A stretch of DNA of 64,000 bases from G963665185 sp049723905 (GTDB lineage Bacteria > Desulfobacterota > Desulfovibrionia > Desulfovibrionales > Desulfovibrionaceae). The position numbers and the translations under genes are program-made. How positions within the stretch are numbered: position 1 is the stretch's first letter; each line of letters starts with the position of its first letter. The DNA is taken from contig NZ_JBJKFD010000001.1 in NCBI RefSeq assembly GCF_049723905.1, forward strand, positions 1,178,001-1,242,000, in the 5' to 3' direction. Positions 34,334 through 41,758 of this stretch are shown here, piece after piece. A model generated the notes under the pieces. It ran no database searches, was not told the DNA's origin, and saw only the letters and a program-made list of their open reading frames with translations.

Positions 34334-36253
34334 CTATCCCTGAGACGAGGGTTTGAAAGCCACTGCCGCAAGGGGCGGCAGAGTAATCTCCAGATAGTGG
34401 GAACGGGGCCCCAGGTCCGATGGTTTGGCATGAGCTCCGAAGAAGTTGCCCAAATCCGATCCGCCGTAGATACCGGCGTCGGAGTTGAAGACCTCACCCC
34501 AGTGGCCGCCATGCGGGCAGCCAAGACTGTAGCCCTCGCGCACCACGGGCGTGAAATTAAAGGCCCAGAGTACGCTTTCGCCGGAACGCGACTTACGCAT
34601 AAAGCTGATGGTGGAGCCTTGCCAGTCGTTGTGGTCTATCCACTCAAACCCCGGCCACTCATGGTCTACCTCATGCATTGCGGGGTCCTGACGCAACAAT
34701 CTGTTCAAATCCTGCACGGTCTTGGCAACACCCCGATGCGCCGGGTAGTCGTACAGATTCCAATCCAGGACGGCATTGGAATTCCACTCGTTCCACTGGC
34801 CGAATTCCGTGCCCATGAACAGCAGCTTCTTGCCGGGATGCGCCCACATGTAGCTCAAAAAAAGCCGCAGGTTGGCGAACTGCTGCCAGTAATCGCCCGG
34901 CATTTTGGAAAGAAGAGCGCCTTTGCCGTGGACCACCTCGTCGTGCGAAACCGGCAAAATGAAATTTTCCGTAAACGCGTAGAGCATGGAAAATGTCAGA
35001 TTGTTATGATGGTAGGAACGGTGCACTGGATTTTTTTCAAAATAATCCAGCGTGTCGTTCATCCACCCCATGTTCCACTTAAATGAAAAGCCCAATCCCC
35101 CCGCATAAATGGGACGCGATACGCCAGGCCAGGAGGTTGACTCCTCGGCAATGACGCTGGCACCGGGATAATGGGCATGAACAACCTTGTTGAGCTCCCT
35201 CAGAAATTCCACGGCGTCGAGGTTTTCCCGCCCACCGAACTCGTTTGGAATCCACTGCCCTTCCTCACGGGAATAGTCGAGATAGAGCATGGAGGCCACG
35301 GCATCGATGCGCAGGCCGTCAAAATGAAACTCCTTGAGCCAGTACAAGGCGTTGGCCAAAAGAAAATTGCGAACTTCGTGGCGTCCGTAGTTGAAAATAA
35401 AGGTACCCCAGTCCGGATGTTCTCCCCGGCGCGGGTCCTCGTGTTCATACAGGGCAGTGCCGTCGAAACGCCCAAGACACCATTCGTCCTTGGGGAAATG
35501 GCCCGGCACCCAGTCCAGAAAGATGCCAATGCCCTCGTTGTGCAACCGGTCAACAAGGTAGCGCAGGTCGTCCGGCTCACCATAGCGCGAGGTAGGCGCA
35601 AAATAATGGCTGGTTTGGTACCCCCACGACTGGTCCAAGGGATGCTCGGCAAGAGGCATGAACTCAACATGGGTAAAGCCGAGCTCCTTGATATAAGGAA
35701 TCAGCTGATCGGCAAGCTCCCGATAGTTGAGGAAATCTCCGTATTCATGTCCGTTCCAACGCCAGGAACCGGGATGCACCTCGTAGACGCTGACGGACTG
35801 GTCAAAAGGAAGCCCCTGCGTCCGACGGTTTTCCATCCAGCCGTCGTCCTGCCACTTGTATCCGTCCAGAGGCCAAAGCCTGGCTGCATTGCCGGGCCGA
35901 AGCTCCGCATAGGTGGCATACGGGTCCGACTTCAAACAGACGTACCCGTTTTGAAACTCCACGGCGTACTTGTAGCAGGCCCCCTGTTCCAATTCCGGCA
36001 CAAAACACGCCCATATGCCTGAAACACCCACGGGGTACAGCGGGGTTTCTCCGGCCTCCCAACCATTGAAATCTCCCACAAGGCTCACCTTGGCGGCGTT
36101 CGGCGCCCACACCGCAAACCGCCAGCCGTTGCTGGTGCCGTCGCTCATAGGGTGTGCGCCGAGGATACGGTAGATATCCCAATGGGCGCCCTTGCCGAAG
36201 AGATACAGGTCAAAAGGCGGTATATATGCGGGTACGCTCTGTTTTTCAGGCAC
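34334..36253 (-). CDS. glgB: 1,4-alpha-glucan branching enzyme GlgB
   Basis: GlgB makes alpha-1,6 branches in glycogen. The 639-residue protein starts with a CBM48 (about 20-125; FGKGAHWDIYRILGAHP and SLVGDFNGW). The GH13 catalytic barrel follows: HVEFMPLAEHP, LDWVPGHFP, the nucleophile Asp in DGLRIDAVASMLYLDY, the acid/base Glu in VIAEESTSWPG, and PVSHDEVVHGKG. A C-terminal beta domain closes it. GTG 36253 is the only start consistent with family length. It is followed by pdxA on the same strand and lies downstream of the CBM48 protein and glgA, forming a glycogen cluster. Confidence 0.95.
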   Translation of the reverse strand: MPEKQSVPAYIPPFDLYLFGKGAHWDIYRILGAHPMSDGTSNGWRFAVWAPNAAKVSLVGDFNGWEAGETPLYPVGVSGIWACFVPELEQGACYKYAVEFQNGYVCLKSDPYATYAELRPGNAARLWPLDGYKWQDDGWMENRRTQGLPFDQSVSVYEVHPGSWRWNGHEYGDFLNYRELADQLIPYIKELGFTHVEFMPLAEHPLDQSWGYQTSHYFAPTSRYGEPDDLRYLVDRLHNEGIGIFLDWVPGHFPKDEWCLGRFDGTALYEHEDPRRGEHPDWGTFIFNYGRHEVRNFLLANALYWLKEFHFDGLRIDAVASMLYLDYSREEGQWIPNEFGGRENLDAVEFLRELNKVVHAHYPGASVIAEESTSWPGVSRPIYAGGLGFSFKWNMGWMNDTLDYFEKNPVHRSYHHNNLTFSMLYAFTENFILPVSHDEVVHGKGALLSKMPGDYWQQFANLRLFLSYMWAHPGKKLLFMGTEFGQWNEWNSNAVLDWNLYDYPAHRGVAKTVQDLNRLLRQDPAMHEVDHEWPGFEWIDHNDWQGSTISFMRKSRSGESVLWAFNFTPVVREGYSLGCPHGGHWGEVFNSDAGIYGGSDLGNFFGAHAKPSDLGPRSHYLEITLPPLAAVAFKPSSQG

Positions 36254-36369
36254 AAATCATCCAAGCCCGCATCGCGGGCGGTTAAAAAAAATTAAACAAA
36301 CCTCGATTCCCCGAAAGATGAAACTCCCGTGGAAGCAGGCATCTCAGCCTGCAGCAGGGTACCATCGTG

Positions 36370-36675
36370 TCAGACGCGAACCACGGAATTTTCGCAATTG
36401 CCGAATTCGCTGAAAACGTAGGTGTCTGCCTCGTGTTCGTTTTTCCACACTTCACCGTCCAAAAGATACCGGAACTGGTATTCGTGACCGGCTTCAAGAT
36501 CCAGAGTGCGTGTAAAGCCGTCCTTCACCTTGCGCATTGGCATGGAATCTTCATCCCATTCGTTAAACTCGCCCACAAGATGCACGGTCTTGGCACTGTT
36601 GGCAGCTTCCTTGGGCAATATGAAACTTACCTTGCAGACAGGTTTGGACTTCAAATACTTTTTCTTAAGGGCCAT
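36370..36675 (-). CDS. Stand-alone CBM48/isoamylase early-set protein
   Basis: A 101-residue single-domain protein: an Ig-like E-set glycogen-binding fold of the CBM48 type (VHLVGEFNEWDEDSMPMRK near 31-49; FRYLLDGEVW near 69-78). It has no catalytic domain. GGAGG lies 6 bases before ATG 36675. Its place between glgA and glgB suggests a glycogen-targeting or regulatory role, like AMPK-beta-type modules; this is inference. Confidence 0.85.
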   Translation of the reverse strand: MALKKKYLKSKPVCKVSFILPKEAANSAKTVHLVGEFNEWDEDSMPMRKVKDGFTRTLDLEAGHEYQFRYLLDGEVWKNEHEADTYVFSEFGNCENSVVRV

Positions 36676-36851
36676 GGCGTCCTCCGGCGTAAAGGAAAAA
36701 GTTTATGTTCACAATGCGCCTGCAGCACGACGTACAGACTTAACTTTATTGTTTACGGCGATCCGGTCCAGTGTGCAATATCTTTTACAGCCATCTGGTG
36801 ACATTTGATTTACACCCGCACGCTCTCTCCAACCGGACAGCGATTTTCTCC

Positions 36852-38297
36852 CTACACGTCAACGCCCAGTTCTCTGTACATATCCAGATATCGGGCAGCT
36901 GAAAGATCCCAGGTAAAGGCCTGGCTCATGGCGCGTTCCACCATGGCGTTCCAGTAGTAGCGGTCTTCCCACAAACGAACCGCTGTCTTGACCGCCTTGT
37001 AGAACAGCTTGCTGTCCGGTTCCTGAAAGGTGAAGCCGGTGGCATCGGGCGAGGGGTACGGAACAATGGTGTCCTTAAGTCCTCCCACTGCTGTCGCCAC
37101 AGGCGGCGTTCCATAGCGCAGAGCATACATCTGAGTCAGACCACACGGTTCGTAACGCGACGGCATAAGAAAGATATCGCAGCCTGCCTGGATACGGTGG
37201 GCCAAATCCTCTGTGTAGCTTACCTGCACGGAAAGCTGGCCGTGGTATTGTTCCATCATGTCCAGAAGCTTGGCTTCGGCCCGCAGGTCGCCCTCTCCCA
37301 ACACCACAACCCCCACGCCCATTTTCATAAGGCGGGGAATGATATCGATGAGCAGATCAATTCCCTTCTGCGAACGCAACCTCCCGATAAAACCGAGAAT
37401 GGGCCTGTCTTCCAACATGTCGGACAGATAGAATTCCCTTATGAGCTTGCGCTTGCACCACATTTTCCCCGTCATACGGCCAGCGGAATAGCAACTGGGC
37501 AGATACCTGTCCGCCTCTGGCGCCCAGACGTCGTAGTCCGCGCCGTTGAGGATTCCTCGTATGGAACCGCTGCGTTTCTGCAAAATCCCCTCAAGTCCGC
37601 AGCCGAATTGGGGAGTAAGAATCTCCCCTGCATAGCTGGGGCTGACCGTGGTGACCATGTCGGCATAGGCAATGCCGGATTTGAGCAGATTAAAGTCGCC
37701 GTAAAACTCGCACCCGTCCATATCCCAGGCCTCTGCCGGAAGTCCGGACTCGTGAAACAGCCGTGATGAATACCTCCCCTGAAAGGCTAGGTTGTGGATG
37801 GTCATCACGGTTTTGGTTCCGGCCCAAAACGGATCGTGCTGGCGCAGAAAATGAATCCAGGCGGGTGCCAATGCGGTTTGCCAGTCGTTGGCATGGACGA
37901 TTGTAGGCGGGGTGCCAAGGCGATGCAGCCATTGGATGGCCGCCCGGCAAAAAAAGTTGAACCGCTCGCAGTTGTCGAAGTAGTCGCCCTTGTAAGTATT
38001 GTAATAGGAGCGCCGATCGAAATATTCGTCGCGCTGGACAAAATAGACGGTCACCCCCCGATACTGGGACTGATATATTTCCGCGGTTATGGGCTCCCAG
38101 GGATAGCCAACAGGGCAATCCGGTGCGACGAGCCGCAAAGGGTAGTCGTTGGTCTTCAGCCTGCCGTACAGGGGAGTTATGACCTCCACTGGCAGGCCGG
38201 ACTTGGCAACAGCGGGCGGAAGCGCCCCCAAAACGTCGGCCAGACCGCCCGTCTTGGAAAAAGGAAAAATCTCCGAGGTGATGTAAACCAGCTTCAC
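36852..38297 (-). CDS. glgA: Glycogen synthase GlgA
   Basis: GlgA is an ADP-glucose-dependent retaining glycosyltransferase (GT5) that elongates glycogen. The 481-residue protein has the N-terminal ADP-glucose motif KTGGLADVLGALP near residues 15-27, HANDWQTAL near 140, and the C-terminal PSRYEPCGLTQMYALRYGTPPV near 378-399 with the catalytic Glu. GTG 38297 is preceded by GGGGGC at a fair distance and fits family N-termini. It is transcribed with the CBM48 protein and glgB. glgC is not in the window. Confidence 0.95.
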   Translation of the reverse strand: MKLVYITSEIFPFSKTGGLADVLGALPPAVAKSGLPVEVITPLYGRLKTNDYPLRLVAPDCPVGYPWEPITAEIYQSQYRGVTVYFVQRDEYFDRRSYYNTYKGDYFDNCERFNFFCRAAIQWLHRLGTPPTIVHANDWQTALAPAWIHFLRQHDPFWAGTKTVMTIHNLAFQGRYSSRLFHESGLPAEAWDMDGCEFYGDFNLLKSGIAYADMVTTVSPSYAGEILTPQFGCGLEGILQKRSGSIRGILNGADYDVWAPEADRYLPSCYSAGRMTGKMWCKRKLIREFYLSDMLEDRPILGFIGRLRSQKGIDLLIDIIPRLMKMGVGVVVLGEGDLRAEAKLLDMMEQYHGQLSVQVSYTEDLAHRIQAGCDIFLMPSRYEPCGLTQMYALRYGTPPVATAVGGLKDTIVPYPSPDATGFTFQEPDSKLFYKAVKTAVRLWEDRYYWNAMVERAMSQAFTWDLSAARYLDMYRELGVDV

Positions 38298-38397
38298 AGC
38301 ACTTGCCCCCTTGGCACCTGAAGTCGCTCAGCTCCCAGCCCGGAACGTGAGCTTATGTTTCCATACGAAATTTCCGTATCCCCCTGACGCTGCTGGC

Positions 38398-38859
38398 TCA
38401 ACGCTGCAGCTTGTCCAACGTCGCAAAGAAATCCTCCACCATGCGTCCATGGTCGAAGGCCAGTGGAGACGGCAGCGCTCCTCGCCTGTAAAATGCTGCT
38501 CTGGCCGCGTCGTCCCCGGCCTGCAACGTTTCGGGGTGCAGAGCCTGCGCAGTGTACACCACAGACAATGTATGTCCCCGCGGATCCCGTTGCGGATCGG
38601 AATACACGCCCAACAGCCCTGTCAGCACCACATCGAGTCCTGTTTCTTCCTTGGCCTCCCGCACGGCTGCGGCCTCGGCGCTTTCTCCATAATCGATAAA
38701 TCCGCCGGGCAATGCCCAACCCAAGGGGGCGTTTTTACGGCTTATAAGTACAATCCCCCTGGCCGCGTCGTGGATAAGTATGTCCACGGTTGGAGTCGGG
38801 TTGCGATATGTTTCGACCGTCTGCCCGCAATGCGGGCACAACAGTTCTTTATGGGCCAT
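38398..38859 (-). CDS. Nudix hydrolase with N-terminal CPxCG motif
   Basis: A 153-residue Nudix pyrophosphohydrolase. Residues 8-12 (CPHCG) form half a zinc-ribbon as in NADH-pyrophosphatase-like members. The Nudix box GGFIDYGESAEAAAVREAKEETGL begins near residue 51 with all conserved Glu/Arg. ATG 38859 was preferred over ATG 38862 by spacing from AGGAGG. It lies 100 bases upstream of glgA on the same strand and may be in the same transcript. The substrate is unknown. Confidence 0.88.
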   Translation of the reverse strand: MAHKELLCPHCGQTVETYRNPTPTVDILIHDAARGIVLISRKNAPLGWALPGGFIDYGESAEAAAVREAKEETGLDVVLTGLLGVYSDPQRDPRGHTLSVVYTAQALHPETLQAGDDAARAAFYRRGALPSPLAFDHGRMVEDFFATLDKLQR

Positions 38860-38862
38860 CAT

Positions 38863-39701
38863 TCCTCCTGTTGCCAAACGAAATATGTGGCGGAGAAAAA
38901 GCTTTCCGCACAATAAAAAACAGGGAATTCCACCCGTGCAGCTCCGCCCGAAAAAAATATTCCATTCATCTCGCCAGCACATGAGCCAAACCCAGTCTCA
39001 TGTGAGGGACTCCAACGATTCCCCATCGTAATCCGGCACCCAATATCCTTACGCATACAATGAAGCTCCCCTGTGAATAATTGAACAAAAAAGACGAACC
39101 AAGGCAACTCTTCTTTTGCGCAACCCGCCCCACAACAATATGCAGGGCACTTCTCGACACGACGCATTTGAATCTATATTATCTGCCATAATATATACAA
39201 AAGACAAAATTTCTTTATTATCATCTCCATATACGACAGTCCTTTCCCGCGCACTCAATGCGGAATACGAAAGCTGTTTGTTTTCACTTCCGAACCATTA
39301 TTGAAGCAAAAAGAAACATTTCAGCAAAAAAAGCACTTTTATTCCCTTGGGGCGAATTTCACGAAATATGCCGATCAAAAATAGAAATTATGCCCACACA
39401 AACAATAACATTCCGATTTAATTATGTTTCAAACACTAAGCATGCCCAAGATCAATGGGAAAGGAGAATGTTCGTTATTGATCAATTTGGAAAAAAAGTT
39501 ATACACTCCCATAGCCGTCAGGAAATGAAAGGCAAACGACAGGCTCCGCTACCGACTTTCCGGTGAAGACCGTATGGCCGGAGGGCGCGTCGCGTCTACA
39601 CGCCCTACCGGGGCGGCGTGAACAGACTTGGTCTATTGGATACGGACCAGGCTGAACTTTTCTGCAATGGTTGATCAACCAGAACCGAGAGGTGTGTTCC
39701 A
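38863..39701. other. Long AT-rich intergenic region upstream of dhaK
   Basis: About 840 bases without a supported gene. The middle part (39150-39540) is clearly AT-rich compared with its surroundings, with runs such as ATAATATATAC and many A/T tracts. Only short, unconvincing frames exist. Near 39578-39612 an inverted repeat with core CGCCCTACCGG carries the third copy of the CCCGGTAGGGCG hairpin core. It is likely to hold the dha promoter and possibly a remnant of inserted DNA. Confidence 0.5.
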
Positions 39702-40760
39702 ATGAAAAAGCTCATCAATGACGTGGAGAATGTGGTCAAGGAACAGCTTGAGGGTATGGCCCTCGCCCACCCGGAACTGTCGGTAAAATTCGACCCCTGC
39801 TATATGTACAGGGCAGACGCCCCCGTAGACGGCAAAGTGGCCATTGTCTCCGGCGGCGGTTCTGGTCACGAACCCATGCACGGCGGTTTTGTCGGTAAAG
39901 GAATGCTCGACGGTGCCTGCCCCGGCGAAGTTTTCACCTCCCCCACCCCGGACCAGATGTATGAATGCGCCAAGGCCGTGAATAGCGGCGCAGGCGTGCT
40001 TTTCATCGTCAAGAACTACACCGGCGACGTAATGAACTTTGAAACCGCCGCGGAACTGGTGGCAGCCGAAGGCATCAAGGTCCAGAACATCCTCATCGAT
40101 GACGACGTAGCCGTTAAGGACAGCCTGTACACGGCCGGACGCCGCGGCGTCGGCACGACGGTTCTGGCGGAAAAAATTGTCGGCGCAGCAGCCGACGCCG
40201 GATACGACCTGGACAAATGCGCAGACCTCTGCCGCAAGGTGAACCAGTATGGCCGTTCCTTTGGCGTTGCCCTCACGTCCTGCACGGTTCCCGCCGCAGG
40301 AAAGCCCACCTTCGAACTTGGTGAAGGCGAAGTGGAAATGGGCATCGGCATCCACGGCGAACCCGGAACCCACCGCATGGCCATCAAACCCATCGATGAA
40401 ATGACCGAGTACGTGGCCGCGCAAATCATAGACGACCCCGCCTACACCCGCACCGTCCGCGAATGGGACGGAAGCGCCTGGGCGGATAAAAAACTGACAG
40501 ACACACCTTTCGCCAGTGGCGACAAGGTCATAGCTTTCGTCAACAGCATGGGCGGCACCCCGCTCGGCGAACTGTACACCGTGTACAGAAAGCTGGACGA
40601 AGTATGCAAAAGCAAAGGCATTACCATTGTCCGTAACTTGGTTGGCCCTTACATTACCTCTTTGGAAATGCAGGGTTTCTCCATCACCCTCCTGAAGGCA
40701 GATGACGAAATCCTGAAATTCTGGGATGCTCCGGTCAAGACGCCCGGGTTGACCTGGTAA
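39702..40760 (+). CDS. dhaK: Dihydroxyacetone kinase subunit DhaK
   Basis: DhaK binds dihydroxyacetone covalently through a His and receives phosphate from DhaL-ATP/ADP. The 352-residue protein has SGGGSGHEPMHGGFVG near residues 49-64 (glycine loop and catalytic base region) and VKNYTGDVMNFE near 103-114. The covalent His is in GIGIHGEPGTHR near 214-225. It is the first gene of dhaK-dhaL-dhaM. GAGGTG precedes ATG 39702. With DhaM being PTS-type, phosphate comes from PEP rather than ATP. Confidence 0.96.
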   Translation: MKKLINDVENVVKEQLEGMALAHPELSVKFDPCYMYRADAPVDGKVAIVSGGGSGHEPMHGGFVGKGMLDGACPGEVFTSPTPDQMYECAKAVNSGAGVLFIVKNYTGDVMNFETAAELVAAEGIKVQNILIDDDVAVKDSLYTAGRRGVGTTVLAEKIVGAAADAGYDLDKCADLCRKVNQYGRSFGVALTSCTVPAAGKPTFELGEGEVEMGIGIHGEPGTHRMAIKPIDEMTEYVAAQIIDDPAYTRTVREWDGSAWADKKLTDTPFASGDKVIAFVNSMGGTPLGELYTVYRKLDEVCKSKGITIVRNLVGPYITSLEMQGFSITLLKADDEILKFWDAPVKTPGLTW

Positions 40761-40783
40761 AACGGAAAATGCGCGCCTGCTCC

Positions 40784-40815
40784 CCCCGTTCGTCCCCCCG
40801 ATAGAACGGGGGGAA
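40784..40815. repeat. Hairpin between dhaK and dhaL
   Basis: CCCCCCGTTC and GAACGGGGGG arms around GTCCCCCCGATA-type loop sequence form a strong hairpin in the 156-base gap; it may tune dhaL expression or protect the dhaK message. It has no T-run. Confidence 0.6.
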
Positions 40816-40916
40816 GCAGGTATAAAAACAGCTGGCGGCCTCCGGCGCCGTCACAGTCGCCGCTCATCACGTTAAAGAAGACGCGCCTTCGAGCGCGCTG
40901 TCCGCAGGAGAAGACA

Positions 40917-41549
40917 ATGCCCATGGACAAAGCCCAACTCATTTCCTGGCTCGGCAAGCTGCAAGCCGTTCTGGCAGAAAAAGAAAAATACCTTACCGAA
41001 CTCGACGCCGCGATAGGCGATGCCGACCACGGAACCAACATGACCAGGGGCTTTAAAAAAGTCATGGAAAAGCTCCCCACAGTAGAGGACAAGGACATCG
41101 GCACCATCCTCAAAACCGTGGGCATGACCCTCATGTCCAGCGTCGGCGGAGCCAGCGGTCCCCTGTACGGCACCTACTGGATGAAAGGCGGCATGACACT
41201 GGCTGGCAAGGAAGAAATAGATTCCGCAGGTTTTGTGGGCTTTCTTCAGGCTGCCGTGGATGGAATTCTCCAGCGCGGACGTCCTGAACTGGGCGACAAG
41301 ACCATGTACGATTTCTGGGCTCCCGTCCTGGAAGAAATCAAAGCCCGCGCCGATGCCGGAGACGACATCCCCGCCATGGTAAACGCCGCCCTCCCGGTCG
41401 GTGAAAAAGCCCTGGCGGACACCATTCCCCTGCAGGCCAAGAAAGGCCGCGCCAGCTACCTCGGGGAACGAAGCATCGGCCATCAGGACCCAGGCGCGAC
41501 CTCGTCGTACTACATGCTCGAAACCCTTGCTCAGGCACTGGCCGAATAG
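40917..41549 (+). CDS. dhaL: Dihydroxyacetone kinase subunit DhaL
   Basis: DhaL holds a tightly bound ADP that is rephosphorylated by DhaM and transfers phosphate to DhaK-bound dihydroxyacetone. The 210-residue helical barrel has the Mg-binding GDADHGTNMTRG near residues 34-45, TLMSSVGGASGPLYGTYW near 78-95 and GRASYLGERSIGHQDPGA near 177-194. CAGGAG lies 6 bases before ATG 40917. A terminator follows, so dhaM may have its own promoter or rely on read-through. Confidence 0.95.
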   Translation: MPMDKAQLISWLGKLQAVLAEKEKYLTELDAAIGDADHGTNMTRGFKKVMEKLPTVEDKDIGTILKTVGMTLMSSVGGASGPLYGTYWMKGGMTLAGKEEIDSAGFVGFLQAAVDGILQRGRPELGDKTMYDFWAPVLEEIKARADAGDDIPAMVNAALPVGEKALADTIPLQAKKGRASYLGERSIGHQDPGATSSYYMLETLAQALAE

Positions 41550-41552
41550 CAA

Positions 41553-41595
41553 AAAAATGAAAGCCCGCCGGAACAGCCGACGGGCTTTCTTTAAC
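41553..41595 (+). terminator. Rho-independent terminator after dhaL
   Basis: AAAGCCCG (41560-41567) pairs with CGGGCTTT (41581-41588), followed by CTTTAAC; partial attenuation before dhaM is possible. Confidence 0.75.
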
Positions 41596-41758
41596 TAGTC
41601 CAAAGGCGTGAGAAGCCGGATGCGACCAATACGGCACCTATCACGCGGTTTCTTTCAGTTGAAGCGCGGATTCCAACCGCAGCCCGAGTCTGAAGAAATA
41701 ATATTCAACAACTTGCAATCCTTTGCAAATTTTCTCTTGATAACGGAGTGATATTCCA

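Noticed and set aside
39258..39566. 102-residue open frame in the AT-rich gap
   Set aside because: No ribosome-binding site or domain; composition differs from coding regions nearby.
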